Shown here: piece after piece, positions 24,801 to 36,567 of the stretch
How the letters are laid out: each line of letters begins with the position of its first letter
How positions within the stretch are numbered: the first letter of the stretch is position 1
Source of the DNA: Liolophura sinensis
Lineage: Eukaryota; Mollusca; Polyplacophora; Chitonida; Chitonidae
Assembly (NCBI RefSeq): GCF_032854445.1
Contig: NC_088304.1
Location: forward strand, 13,219,704 to 13,283,703
Direction: 5' to 3'
Length of the DNA: 64,000 bases
Position numbers and translations under genes: made by a program
Notes under the pieces: generated by a model
The model's database searches: none
The model's input: only the letters and a program-made list of their open reading frames with translations
What the model was told of the DNA's origin: nothing

Positions 24801-25392
24801 TAAATAGGTAGGACAGTTTTTCTTTTTTAGGTTAGTTTTGAGGGCAATCTATCCCATTCTAATGGTGTCTTTATTCTGCACGTATGCATGGATAGATTTG
24901 TTCTGTGAAAGGCAGGTACTGTATACTGTGTATTTTTCATGATTTCCGAGTATCCTCATTGTTAGGCAGCTGCTTCTAAAGTGCCTAGGCCTGCTCCTAT
25001 TGTTGTTAGTGTCACACAATAGTAACTACACACATGTTCATCCCCTGATGCCTGCTGTCCATCACTGGAAAGGGAATCAATGCCCAGGCTGACTGACAGC
25101 TGGAAGTGTTGTCTGCTTAGACCAGCTGGTCATTGATGTATAATTGACTGATCTATTTAAACCCACAGATGGGACTTCGTTCTGAAGGCAGACTGTCTTC
25201 AGTGAGGACAACATGTTGGTTTGAATTCATGGAGACTATTAAGCCAGGGATATGATAGATCAGCGAGAAACTCTGCTTCCAGGGCACCAGGTATATAGTG
25301 ACAGATGGAAATATGGGTTAATTCTTATGAATCCGGATGTATGCTAACATCTCCAGTTGAATGATACATACTCTAGTTTTTGTACCTTTTCC
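21803..25392. other. No gene seen; one exon-like segment
   Basis: This is AT-rich sequence with scattered TACATGTA words. The segment 25169-25290 is bounded by AACCCACAG and GTATAT and could be an untranslated exon, but it lacks independent support. Other open frames are short. Confidence 0.5.
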
Positions 25393-25530
25393 ATGTTTAC
25401 AAGGTGTTTATTCAAAGCTTATTCTGTATTCATTATTCTGCACAGACTGATAGAATTATACTGTCTGTGACTCCCAGAAATTGGTCAACCCAAACAATGT
25501 AGTTTTGTTTCTTTGTTTATTAAATTAAAA
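25393..25530 (+). repeat. Dispersed repeat family D, copy 3 (truncated)
   Basis: TTACAAGGTGTTTATTCAA, then CATTATTCTGCACAGACTGATAGAATTATACT, follow the order of the copies at 3338 and 11085. The 3' end is lost at the start of an adjacent SINE. Confidence 0.5.
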
Positions 25531-25534
25531 ATGC

Positions 25535-25730
25535 TTGGGCGGGCGGCTTACTTGCCTTTGATAAGGCATCTCAGTGAAACTGCACTAGATAAAAGAGCGG
25601 TGGAAATCTGTCCAGCAACAAGGAGGCACATTAATGCACTCTTAATATTCCTTCGTCGTCATATGACTGAAAAATTGTTAAGTACGACGTTAAACCCCAA
25701 GCACTCACTCACTCCCTCCTATTTTCCCTA
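25535..25730 (+). mobile_element. SINE family C copy
   Basis: The 3' end reads CGTCATATGACTGAAAAATTG, then TTAAGTACGACGTTAAACCCC and a CACTCACTCACTC tail. The same tail occurs at 48795. The ACGACGTTAAAC core is one I associate with mollusc SINEs. The 5' half (GGGCGGGCGGCTTACTTGCC onward) shows no clear tRNA boxes. Confidence 0.6.
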
Positions 25731-25984
25731 TCTCTCTCATGGTAACAGAGGTTCATAGACCTCAACCTTAACTATGGTTAAATGGTAGTTAAGGCAATCA
25801 AAGTACTGAATACATGCAGAGTTTGAAAAAACTCAAAAGTATGTAATAAGCTAGAAAAACTGAATATATTTCAATAAAAGGGAATTCTGAAAAAGACACT
25901 TCTTGTGAAATATGAAAAACGCAGCACGTCTTTATCAGTTCTGTCTCAAATTATTTTTTTTGACATCACTCATATAAATAGCTG

Positions 25985-26031
25985 ATTGGATGGAACCTGG
26001 AGCAGAAACTCTACTGACTGAGCTACCGGGG
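25985..26031 (-). mobile_element. tRNA-like SINE head fragment, reverse
   Basis: The minus strand reads CCCCGGTAGCTCAGTCAGTA, an A-box-like start, and about 20 nt later GGTTCCATCC, a weak B box. No folded tRNA can be drawn from it, so it is read as the head of an otherwise lost SINE rather than a tRNA gene. Confidence 0.4.
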
Positions 26032-28950
26032 CAGCTGATAATGCAAAAGTTCACTGTGGTGGGACATAGAAATTAATATTATTTTGTCTTTTAATTGTCA
26101 TTTAATTACTTTTTTTTCCTCGATCATTTGAGATCATCACTCTGTTAACAGATGAAGGGCGAGATTTAAAATTTCCTCCCTCACTGTTAAGCAAAGCGGG
26201 CCTCATAACGCTTCGTCAGGTATACCCTATTTGATGCCCATACATCCAAATAGGCCTACCTGTGAAGTGTTCTTCACCTGTATCCATTTGGGTACCCACT
26301 AAAAAAAGCATGGCCATATATTTCATTACCTTACTGAACTGGCGACCATTGTCATTGTGTTTCCATAGGGAGTTGAAATTTCAAATTAATTACTCATTTT
26401 GTGAGATAATCATTGTAGAATATTCAAGGAAATTGTATTGTCTTAGGACAGCAAAAGATGGAATTCTCTGTGATCCAGTTCTTTTTGCCACACTATACCT
26501 TAAAAACACACCTAATTTCGCAAAATTGAATTGGTGAGAATTGTGGCTATAATTGTGGTTATAACCAGCCTGAAATGTTTACAAACACTGACCATACCTC
26601 CAAGGGCAAGTTGCTCAAACTATAACTGTAGTCCACTTATGTAGATCTCCAAGTTTTTGTGAATTAAATTAACTCACTTATGGACTGTTATAATCACAGT
26701 GACAAATTGAGGCCTTACTACATCATAATACCTGCTATAACATGATCCAAAGGAAAGATATTTGTTTTAAACCTATAGGTTATCAAAGAATCCCCAACAG
26801 AGCCCCTTTTATGTTTTGTATTAATCCCATTTCACAGTATCAGGGGCCTCCAGATGAGCCCCTTCTGTTGGCATGCAAAAATATTGTTTGGGAGATCCCA
26901 AAATTTGAAAAAAAATGCTAGTCAGCTGTGGATAGCTTTTCTCAGAGTCAAAACTCTATGCTAGGGAGCATGTAGCCCAGAATGTATTGGTATAATTTCC
27001 GGAACTGTCATTGATGTCACCTTTGACAGATGCTTTGGTGGGTAGAAAATGTATCTGTTTACTGATACATTGTTGCGAAGTGGAAACAAAGATAGTGACA
27101 ATAGAAAGGGCAGGAGAATATTAGATGCAAGAAGGTTCACATGCAAAGTTGATGTGTTCCATCCCTTAATCTTCATGCAACACAACATGATTTTGGCTCT
27201 CCTCTTCCTCATCTACAAATGTTTTGGACAGTGTAAATTGGAACTAAGCTGGTGATCTGAGCTGAGGCTCTTTTGGGTGTGTTCACACTCTTCATACTGT
27301 TAAACAAGCAGGTACATTGAATGATGTATTGAGTACAGCATAAATATTTGATCCTTCACATGAAGGAAGAATCTTGTAAATCTCACAAAGTTTAATTAAA
27401 ACTAGAAAATTTAGGAGAATGGAAACGGATTTCTCAGTATAGATTTTATTTCACAAGGTTATGAGGTTGCACTTCACTCTGTCAAAAGTATCACTCAGGC
27501 AGGATTTTGGTTACATTTTCACATGCTCACTTGCTCTGTACAGGACCTGAAAATACTAGTACAAACTGACTTAAATTGTACTAATAAATAACTAATGTTT
27601 ACTTATTATTTATACTTTATTGTAAAGATCTAAGACCATTTATTTTGAGAATTGCCAAATATTGGGTGACAGAATTTACTACTGTGTTCTGATCAGTGTT
27701 GAGGAAGTTCCCGTCTGCAAAAAAAAAAAAAAGAATAAAAAATACTTGCTTACCCTCTTTTGCTATAAAGGGCTTGTAACATCAAGCAAACAATATTTTC
27801 ATTTTGGCCTTGGGTAGTTAGATATTTAAAAAAAGAACTCATTATAGCACTATTACAGAGCAGTTAGGTCTTAAAAAACTCAAAACGACCTTGAAAAAAC
27901 TCAGTATTTCTGATAGGGTAGTTAAGATTTTGACATGTATAAACCCCTGGTTGATTGTGTCAAAAAAAGGGCGTGTCAAATGCACTTAGGCACTCCTATG
28001 GTCACAAAAACATGTACATGTACCAAGTTAAATGATAGGGTACAACAAAAATACCACATGTGTTTATATGTGAAGTTTACTTGATGAGGGATACACACAC
28101 CTGTACATTGTATGCGTGCTTATACATGAGCATCCTGGTTCAATAGGGGTGGCCAGAAAATCAGAATATCTTACCAGGATGAGTCTTGGCTAACCGCTAC
28201 ACATCAGTACGTTATTGACTGGCTGTTATCTAACCGGAAGATACAAGTAATTGTCATGTCACCAAGAGCACACAATTGTGCGTTCTGTTACTGATTAGAG
28301 ACGAAGAGGGAGGAAGTGAGACTGCACAGGCTTATGTCAGAAATGCACAGTTGGTGAATTATGCAAAATTTGTATATTATATAACTTTTCGTATTAAGAG
28401 TGCTGTATGTATATGTTAATTGCAGTAGTCTATGTAAACAAATTGGTTTCTGTGTGGTCATTCTGTGTAACATGTAGGTACAATGTGGTAAACGCTTTGT
28501 GAATGTGTTCCAGGATAGGATGTCTTAATAATTGTATTGAGAAATGTACATGCATCTGAACTGGTCAGTCCTTCAGATATTTCGAGTCTCCAGGGCAGAC
28601 GTGAAAAAGTGTTGTTGGTAGCAACCATGTGGTACATACTGCAGTATGCCCCCATTGTCTTTCATTATTATTTTGCTGAGACATACATGTATAATGTTAC
28701 TAAAGTACATGTAGTCTGTGTATTGTGACCAGTCGATGAGCCATTACTATCTAAGTATGATCCACTGCTGTTCCACAGGCTCACAACTAGCAGGCTAATA
28801 GCCAGTTTGTACTGTAGGCCTGCCCACATGTCATATTTGCGTATGCGCATGTGTGTATCATGTGCATATCTAATTTGGCTAATGTGGAACGTTTTTATGA
28901 TTTCTATTGAAGTTTGCATGTAATTTGGGTGCCTAGATCACATTTTGATT
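26032..28950. other. No gene seen
   Basis: This is AT-rich unique sequence with an A run at about 27720. TACATGTA words are scarce from 25.1 to 27.9 kb, then return. Open frames near 26262 and 27049 are short and unrecognised. Confidence 0.55.
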
Positions 28951-28954
28951 TTGT

Positions 28955-29080
28955 CAGCAACCTGTGGATAGTTGTCTGTTTCCCCTGGGCTCTGAATGGT
29001 GTCTTCCCACCATAATCTTGGCTGCTGTTGTATAAGTGAAATCTTGTTGAATACGGTATAAAACACCAATCAAATAAATG
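28955..29080 (+). mobile_element. SINE family A, 3' portion
   Basis: GTCAGCAACCTGTGGATAG, CCACCATAATCTTGGCTGCTGTTGTATAAGTGAAATC and AAAACACCAATCAAATAAATG mark the 3' half. It ends about 250 bp before the acceptor of the first YPEL coding exon. Confidence 0.8.
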
Positions 29081-29326
29081 CATTTTGACTTCCCCTGTTA
29101 TGTTTGGAAGGTTTAATGAATTCAAGTTTATATGTGCATGTGCGACACTTGTTAACTGTACATACAGTTTTGTTTTAAATGAGGATATGTACTTGTAGGT
29201 GATATTGCATAATACTTGTATATGTGTTTGTGTGAAGCTGTACCATGTGCACATGTCAGGTGAGACTCCTAATTTACATTGTACCAGTTGCCATGGTTAC
29301 CATGAATGTCCTTGTCTCATTAACAG

Positions 29327-29681
29327 GAGAGGTGACAAAAGGGAGATTAGCGCCCGCCTGAGCACTGATGAGAGCCTGAGGATAAGCTGTGTGCTGGCAG
29401 AAGGTGTGGACAGACTAAAGAGTGACCAGTGGTCAAACCTTAGCCAGCATCCACTTACCACATTGGCCACACGTCTCCCAGCTGTCACTGATACACTTCC
29501 CCAGCAGGTAGAGGCACTACAGCTGCAAAGTGTCCTGTTTGGATGGCGCACATCTTGGCAGTGTTCTGCCTAAGCCTCCACCTCATCTGAGCATCACTTC
29601 CTGTTGTTCATTTCTCCCCTGGCTGACCTCATGTTGGGCTGTCACCCCACATCATTTTCATGTTCCTATTCGGCGCCCAAG
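29327..29681 (+). other. YPEL: YPEL 5' UTR within the first coding exon
   Basis: An acceptor (CATTAACAG) ends at 29326, and the sequence then becomes clearly richer in G and C than the flanks up to the start codon. It holds short upstream open frames: one at 29543-29590 (16 codons with stop) and one at 29660-29716 that overlaps the main start in another frame. An in-frame ATG at 29631 would add 17 residues but has a poor context (C at -3, T at +4). The acceptor is inferred, not proven. Confidence 0.5.
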
Positions 29682-29786
29682 ATGGTAAAGACGTTTCAAG
29701 CGTACCTGCCGAGTAAGAGCTACCGCACTTACAGCTGCGTGCATTGCCGGGCTCACCTGGCCAATCATGATGAGCTTATATCAAAG
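29682..29786 (+). CDS. YPEL: Yippee-like protein, coding exon 1 (residues 1-35)
   Basis: The exon encodes [19 protein letters not shown], then [16 protein letters not shown], an almost exact match to the N-terminal part of animal YPEL1-4. YPEL proteins are small zinc-binding proteins of nucleus and centrosome or spindle, tied to cell division and senescence in vertebrates; their biochemical role is not settled. C19 and C22 form the first CX2C zinc knuckle. The start is chosen for its AAGATGG context (A at -3, G at +4) and the family start MVK. The exon is 105 nt, phase 0, and ends at AAAG|GTGAGT. The N-terminus is a few residues shorter than in vertebrate paralogues, which gives 115 residues overall against roughly 118-121. 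Confidence 0.95.
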
Positions 29787-30209
29787 GTGAGTGAATCCCA
29801 CAGGTAGATTTACCTGTAAAGTGCACTGATAGTTGTGTACATGACTGAAGAAATTTGGCTTTTGAATTTGTGTTTGTATCGAAATTCAACAGGTTTGCTG
29901 TTACAGTTGATTCGTGTTTAATGTACCTGTGCTTGCCATTGTTTTCAGTATATGTAATTATTTTTCTTCATGTACAAGTAGTTTTCATTTCTTGTTTCCA
30001 CATGGTAATGACACAGGAGTCTGATACTTTGATATTTTACATACTACTACATGTAGATGTAGCTTACATGTGGAAGCATTAATATACTTTCCCAATTTTG
30101 TTTTAAAAAAAAAAAAAACTATGTCCACGAAGATACCTGTCTGTCGCTTAAAATACCACAATGGTGTGTGTAAAAATAAGATGTTACTGTGTGTTTATCT
30201 TTGTTTCAG
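29787..30209. other. YPEL intron between coding exons 1 and 2
   Basis: This short intron of 423 bp has a GTGAGT donor and a TTTGTTTCAG acceptor. It contains no repeat of note beyond an A run at about 30106-30117 and one TACATGTA-type word. Confidence 0.85.
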
Positions 30210-30253
30210 TCTTTCCAGGGTAGTCAGGGGCGGGCATACCTCTTCAACTCTGT
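30210..30253 (+). CDS. YPEL: Yippee-like protein, coding exon 2 (residues 36-50)
   Basis: This 44-nt micro-exon encodes SFQGSQGRAYLFNS plus two bases of the valine codon completed in exon 3. These are invariant family residues between the two zinc knuckles. It has a clean acceptor (TTTGTTTCAG) and donor (GTAAGT), and the phase joins exactly to exon 3. Confidence 0.95.
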
Positions 30254-31720
30254 GTAAGTACAGCTCTTACAACTTTAAAATTTGGCCATCCTTAAAAAAC
30301 CAAAATATATTTTTGGGTATAACCTTTTCAGAAAAAATATTGTATGACAGTGGGGAATTTTTTTGCTCTGGCTGATGAAAAAGAATTTCCATTTTAAGTA
30401 ATTTTATATTGAAAAAAAAATATTGAACAAAAAAAAAAAAGAAAAGCTTTATCAGAATTTCAATGAAAATGTTGGGGTTGTCGTTCGGTTTATGCCCAAC
30501 GAACACATTTTTAACAATCGCACCGTATTCCTGTGGTGGATTTGTAAGTATCTTATTCAGTGACCTTTTCTCAGTTTAATCTGAACAGGGTCTTTAAAAT
30601 CACCTGTGAAGATCTGGCCTGTTTATACCTGGTATAAATAGCTGTTAACTAGTTCGTCTCAGGTACTAGAGTTAATTACCTGATTTGTGGTCACTCTGTA
30701 TGTGACAGGTGAGTGGGATGTTGGTCACAAGCTGCGTGCGTCAGTCACACAGTTTGTAGGCTTGACCTTTCCTTGTGGCCGGATAAAAATCTTACCACAT
30801 AAATGTACATGCACATAACCGAGTGCAAGGATTTAGTGATTGTATAAAACTGATGTGGGAAAGATTCATGTACTGTGTAATGAATGAAGAAATTTGAACT
30901 TTTTGTACAGCAGCAGGGATGTACTATGCACATGTGAATAGGGGGCCCCAGAAGTCGCGCACCACCCAGGATGAGGTTGAATGCTTGAGCTACATAGCGG
31001 TGTGTTGCCCCCATGTCTTCCAAACATAAAAACCAATTCAGCTCTTTCTTGTACTGTTAGTTTATTAGCCATAATTAACTGTGAAAGAGAGGGAAAAAAA
31101 TTAGAATCAGTATTAAATCTGAAACACAGAAAAAAAAAAAAAAAAAATCAGGATGGTGCACGACTTTCAGGACACCCTGTAGTAAGACCTAGAACTTGAA
31201 TAGGCCGTCTCCCTGAGCAGTCCATTGAACTGTATGCCGGAAGTGAATAGGTAAATGTATACATGATGTATAAATGTATACATGAGATTACAACTTTATA
31301 TTAATGAGATGTTAATTGTCTCGAGCCCTGAGCTGTTAAAATTTGCGGAATAATGTATCGCACTTCAAACAGTATGGTGCGTCTTGATAATCCTATATAT
31401 TTGAGTAGCCATTCTTACTTATGTTTTGAGTAAAAACCTGGGTGAAATGCATGTAATGTTTCTGGGTGGACCAAATTCATCTGAAAGCCAAGTTGAGGTG
31501 AGACACTTTGAAAATACAGAACTGATAAAACAACCAGTGGGACGGAAAGGTGATTTTTATTAAAGAAAAGTACTTGGTTTATCAGATGTCAAACCGTGGA
31601 AGAATATTGCCCTGACCAGAATACATCCTGATCACTCACAAGTACTGTGTTTTTTCTCATGGTTATTTTGTGTACTTCCATATTATTTATTTTCTTAGTG
31701 TGTCTGTGTATTTCAACACT
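30254..31720. other. YPEL intron 2, first part, no gene seen
   Basis: The sequence holds A runs at about 30410-30440 and 31131-31147. Short frames on both strands are unrecognised. Confidence 0.6.
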
Positions 31721-31984
31721 TGGGGCCTCGGGGGCTCAGTTTATAAGCGCGATAGCACAGCGTAATGACCCAGGAATCTCTCACCAATGTAGTCGCTGTG
31801 AGTTCAAGTCCAGCTCATGCTGGCTTCCTCTCCAGCCATAACTGGGAAGGTCTGCCAGCAACCTGCGGATGGTCGTGGGTTTCCCCTAGGCTCTGCCCAG
31901 TTTCCTCCCACCATAATGCTGGCCGCCATCGTATAAGTGACATATCCTTGAGTATGGCGTAAAACACCAGTCAAATGAAATCAA
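31721..31984 (+). mobile_element. SINE family A, full length with target site duplication
   Basis: Head (GGGGGCTCAGTTTATAAGCG), B-box-like GAGTTCAAGTCC, core and 3' domain are all present, with a poor AAAT tail. Direct repeats TATTTCAACACT flank it at 31709-31720 and 31985-31996. Confidence 0.9.
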
Positions 31985-32111
31985 TATTTCAACACTCCAT
32001 GTATTTGGCTTTTGTCCCAGCTTTTGGTCCCCAAAGCCTGTTCGAATGAACAAGTTATCGTGATTTGACCCTATAACAAACACATATTAATGACTACATA
32101 GCCATTGAGTG

Positions 32112-32205
32112 TTTTTATTTATCTGTTTGATTGGTGTTTTATGCCAAGCTGAAGATTATTTCACTTGTATGGCGATGGCTGACGTTATGGTGGGAATAAC
32201 CTGGG
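32112..32205 (-). mobile_element. SINE family A, reverse 3' fragment
   Basis: TTTATTTATCTGTTTGATTGG, TTTTATGCC, TTTCACTTGTATGGCGATGG and GTTATGGTGGGAATAACC are the complement of the tail, 3' domain and core. It lies about 115 bp from the forward copy at 31721, so the two could pair in a transcript. Confidence 0.75.
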
Positions 32206-32769
32206 TAATCATTGAGTAGGATCATGTGATCACCAAGCGTTATACATGTATACAATTTGGTTAAATAGTATCATTCACTTGTACTCTTTTGTAATTGCGT
32301 CATTGAGGAAAACTGTAGTTGCAATCACCCATGGATACATGCATATTGTACAGCCTGCGTATGTGGTTAGCATTATGTGCTGTAGTAGTGAGGAAGAGGA
32401 ATCCAGGGGTGAAAAAGACCCGTTACCTGGTCATCCATAACAAAATCTCCTGGGTATTTCTGGATGACAGATGTGTGCACCTTTGTCTGACTGTGTATTG
32501 GTGGAAGTTACAGAGTGGCTTTTGAACTCTCTCCCCCCCCCCCAACCTCCCCCCGGTAGATGTATAGATAATTTAGTAATGTAGCTGTAGGTGATGTGGA
32601 TGCTGATATATTCATATATAATATGTACATGTATGTATGTATGTAGGTATATGTGGAAATTGAAAGTGCTGCTAAAGACATGTTATTTAAGCAGTATACA
32701 TGTGCATGTAAAATTAATATTAATGCTCTTGTTTCGGTGTTAGCTAGACTTACAAACTTGAAGCGGGTG

Positions 32770-33075
32770 AGGGTGTTGGAGAAGTGGTTATTGAAGGTGC
32801 TTTCAGTCACTTAAGATCAACATGCAAGGGTTCAAACCTGGCTTTAGGAAGGGGATTTGTAGATTCCTGCACTCACAATATTCGGTGGGGCCTTGGTGAC
32901 ATAAGCAGTTGTCGATGCTCGTGTGGGCATTTACTGGTGTGATGTTCATATCTGTGTGTTACGCTTCGAAAAATATTTCAGTAATTTGCCAATGGTTGGT
33001 AGTTTACCCCGGTCACTTTGGTTTCCTCCATGCATAAAAATCTTGAGTAATACATCAAGCAACTATGAACTAAAT
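32770..33075 (+). mobile_element. SINE family B, fullest copy
   Basis: The order is a degenerate head (GGTGTTGGAGAAGTGGTTATTG), a B-box-like GGGTTCAAACC, a middle GGGGATTTGTAGATTC and CCTTGGTGACATAAGCAG, then TTTGCCAATGGTTGGTAGTTTACCCCGG, and a 3' end ATCTTGAGTAATACATCAAG with a poor tail. It links the partial family-B copies at 4740, 11985, 16690, 18745 and 49556. Confidence 0.65.
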
Positions 33076-33094
33076 AGATGTCGTGGAGCTTTTC

Positions 33095-33244
33095 TAGCAT
33101 GTGCTGTACATGTAGCATCTGCTGTACATGTAGCATCTGCTGTACATGTAGCATGTGCTGTTCATGTAGCATCTGCTGTACATGTAGCATCTGCTGTACA
33201 TGTAGCATGTGCTGTTCATGTAGCGTCTGCTGTACATGTAGCAT
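33095..33244. repeat. 18-bp tandem array built on TACATGTA
   Basis: About eight units of TGCTGTACATGTAGCATC stand in tandem, with TGTTCATGTAGC variants. Each unit centres on the self-complementary TACATGTA word, so one unit is close to a palindrome. The period is a multiple of three, so short repetitive frames stay open on both strands without implying a protein. Confidence 0.9.
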
Positions 33245-34322
33245 GCACATATATACATGGAATGAGACTTACATACTGTATCTGCAAATTATTTGAGGCA
33301 GTATTGTCTTACTGTACGAGTACCCACATGTATGCAGGCCAGGTAAAGATGGCTGAAAATTGGGAAAAGGTACATTTATATATAAAACACTTGCACAGTT
33401 TTATTGCGTGGTAATGATGAAATGTACGGTCAGAAACCTAGAGTACGAGAACCAGCTGGTAGCTACAGGGCTGCAGGATGATGCCTCTCATGTAACTGTA
33501 TAGTGTAAAGATATTCCCTGATGAGGTAAGGCTATGTATACAGCAGGCTGAGGGGGGTTTACCTACAACTACATGTGCTGCTGTACAGAGAGGCTATATT
33601 TAGGCAGGTGGTTATTTCCATCTGTCAGGTACTTGGGATACGTGCTTTGGTGAGGGGGGTGGGGGCATTTTTCTAAATGGGTCAGCCAATTCCATGTAGA
33701 TCTGCAGGCAGCCGATGTTTCCTTCGGCAAATTTGCCAAGTCTTTATTGATTGGACACTTTATCCTAGATTGCCACACCGCACACACCCCCTCCTTTCCC
33801 CCTCCCCACTCATTCAAATCGGCCTCATATCCTCGCATGGCACTTTGCTCAGGCCATAGGCTCTCAGAGCTTGTCTTGAATCACCCTCCCGTCTGATCTC
33901 AGTAAACTAGGTTAGATATCGAGCCGACTCCAGCACCTCTTAGATGCCAACTTATCCCTGCTTTTGTTTGTCAGGAGTAATGATATATTAATATCTGTCT
34001 GGAAACTGGCTTCCCACACACATACACCACACAATCTTTGTGCACTGCTGCATAAAAACCTATGCTGTATCGGCTGGTTGGCTTCAACAGGGAATTCAAG
34101 GTAATTACACACTACATGTACCCCCTACTGTGTATATGTTATGGCCTGTGTTATATTACTCAAGTGAAACACTCTTGAGATGGCGATTAAACAACAATCA
34201 AATAAATTAATAATTATAACACACATGCACAATAATAATTGACCTGACCACCATAGTATGAGTAAAATAACCTTGAGCACTGTGTAAAACTCCAATCAGA
34301 TACATGAATGCACTTTCGATGT
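33245..34322. other. YPEL intron 2, unique segment
   Basis: No gene is seen. The stretch 33680-33860 is richer in G and C and free of repeats, with CAGCCGATGTTTCC and GATTGGACACTTTATCC, and might be a conserved non-coding element. This is untested. Confidence 0.5.
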
Positions 34323-34530
34323 CATTTATTTATTTATTTATTTGATTAGTGTTTCACGCTGTACTCAAGAATATATCACTTATACAACAGCGGCCAGCAT
34401 TATGGTGGGAGCAAACCGGGCAGAGCCTAGCAGAAACCCACGACCATCTGCAGGTTGTTGGCAGGCCTTCCCACGTACTGCCGGAGAGGAAGCCAGCGTG
34501 AGCTGGACTTCAACTCACAGCGACCACATT
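34323..34530 (-). mobile_element. SINE family A, reverse
   Basis: The TTTATTTATTTATT tail complement leads into GATTAGTGTTTCACGCTG, then AGCATTATGGTGGGAGCAAACC, GACCATCTGCAGGTTG and GGAAGCCAGCGTGAGCTGG, ending inside the head at CTCACAGCGACC. Confidence 0.85.
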
Positions 34531-35329
34531 CAATGTCATATCAATGTAGGTGTACTTTAATTTACCTTCAGCCAGAAATGTGAAAGACGTCTTGATAGTC
34601 CTTTATTTCTCTCCCCATTTTGTTTAAACAGGGTGTTGAGATTTCCCTTTTACCTACATGTGTCTCTACAATAAATAAAAACGTGTCTAAAAAGGAAATT
34701 CCACTAGTTTTCTATGTCACCCATGTACTTAAACACTATTTGTACTTTGTCATTTCCTGTGTTTATATTACTGAATGTGTTTTTTTAGTTGTTGTTGTAT
34801 TTATTTTGTTTTGTGTTTTTTAAAAAAGGGATCATTCAGGTATTTGTACATGTATGTTTCTTATTTCCACACATTGAGGCTGTAAGTTTAGCATTAATCG
34901 TGGTAGTGCTTGCCTAAGGATCTCCTTACCCCCATCATATCATCATGCCTACCCCTCTTAAATGCACCACCATTTCCCCATGGCTAACACAGGAAGTGAA
35001 ACCAGTTTGAGTAAATGAGTTCTGTAACTCTTCTGTAAACACCTGTGACACTGAACAAGTACCTGGTAATTAGTGTTCAGGTTACGTTTGTCCTTGATTG
35101 AAGTGGGCTGTTCTTTCTGTGGCATGTCTGCAGGCTGTGCTACGTGGTGCTACTTTATACATGTATGCAAGTAAGTCACAGTGATGGGAAGAAGGCCAAT
35201 CCCTAGAACATGTATCTCAACACATCCACATTCAGCTCCTTTACTTAAGGCCATCATAGAAAATATATTTGTTGCAGGGAACCCGACTGACGTACCAAAA
35301 TGAAACCTAGTCTTTTAAGTTTTTATTGG

Positions 35330-35545
35330 CTGTCTCTATGGCTGAAGGGTTAGCATGCCAGCACGTCGCATTGATAAAAGAGCCACTCACCAGTGTGGTT
35401 GCTGTGAGATCAAGTCCAGCTCATGCTGGGCTTCCTCTCGGGTTGTAAGTGGGAAGGTCTGCCAGCAACCATAATGCTGACCGCTGTTGTGTGAGTGAAA
35501 TATTCTTGAATATGGCGTAAAACACCAATCAAATAGGTAAATAAA
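35330..35545 (+). mobile_element. SINE family A with internal deletion
   Basis: The head (GTCTCTATGGCTGAAGGGTTAGC) and the 5' core are present. GGTCTGCCAGCAACC then jumps directly to ATAATGCTGACCGC, losing about 55-60 bp that include the GGTCGTGGG block. The 3' domain and a short tail follow. Confidence 0.85.
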
Positions 35546-36567
35546 GTTTTTATTGGGCTATTGATGCAGTTTCTTTATTTGTTTTCTCTTTAGAAAGAGA
35601 TTCTCAGGTGTCAAGCAGGGCACAAACTTTGGTGGGTAGTGTGGAAGCAAAAGCTTTCTGTCATTTCCAATTTGGCCTGGTGTGATTGGAAAAAGACATG
35701 ATGATACACATCGCTGACATGTAGCTACAAATGATGCGGTACTCTCAAATGCTCATGACATTCCAACATGACTGCTTTAGCTGATGTCATACATGTATCT
35801 GCCGAATTCATCGTCACACCAAGAATATTATTACGACACATTTGGAAAGTTTTATGAAAAATGCTTACGATGATGTTTCTTCACCACTTTTTGGAGTTAA
35901 GTATTGTTATTCATCCCGAATCCTTTTGACCCATGGTTTTCCGTTTATTTCAGTCTGGGTTCTCTTGGTACTGAAGTAGCACTTTGACGTTGATTTCTTT
36001 AAAATAGGTCTTTTTCATCAGCCAAAGTAGATAGGGTTGGCTTACCCCCAACAAATATTTTTTTTAAGGCTGGCCTTATATACACATGTATATACTACAA
36101 CATCCGGTGGTATATTGGAATGGTTGGTTGCAGGGTGGTACTATGAAGAGGTGGTGGGATGGAATGTGTCGTTTGTAGGAGTGCTCCCTGGCAGGGTGGG
36201 AATTGAGAGAATTTTGTTAATTGCCCTATCAGCTGCTCAGTCCCTGATGTCAGAGAGAGTGGATGGAATGCCTGATTGTATTTTTGTCCGTCATCACAAC
36301 AAGATGTTTACGTGGTGGCGAACATTGTGCAAGAGTTAATGTATTACCTTAGCCATGTGTCTTGTCTTAAGCGTGTGTCATGGAGGTTGATGTCCCAGGT
36401 GGCAACATGTATACGTAAATCAATTACATGGCATTTTAGCGAATGAATAATTGCGATTTCACACGACTTCAGACATATTAATTCATTTTTGTCGTGGTGA
36501 ACCAGCATTTCAAATAATGGTGCCGTAAAACACGATGAATTTTAATATTGGATTGAAAATGGTTTTA
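35546..36567. other. YPEL intron 2, no gene seen
   Basis: This is AT-rich sequence with one unrecognised 100-codon frame at 36037-36339. No repeat family was identified. Confidence 0.5.

Noticed and set aside
25985-26031. Possible tRNA gene
   Set aside because: Only an A-box-like and a weak B-box-like word are present; no cloverleaf can be drawn, so a SINE head is more likely.
29631-29681. Longer YPEL N-terminus from the in-frame ATG at 29631
   Set aside because: The start context is poor, and the added residues do not resemble the family, whose members begin MVK-like at 29682.
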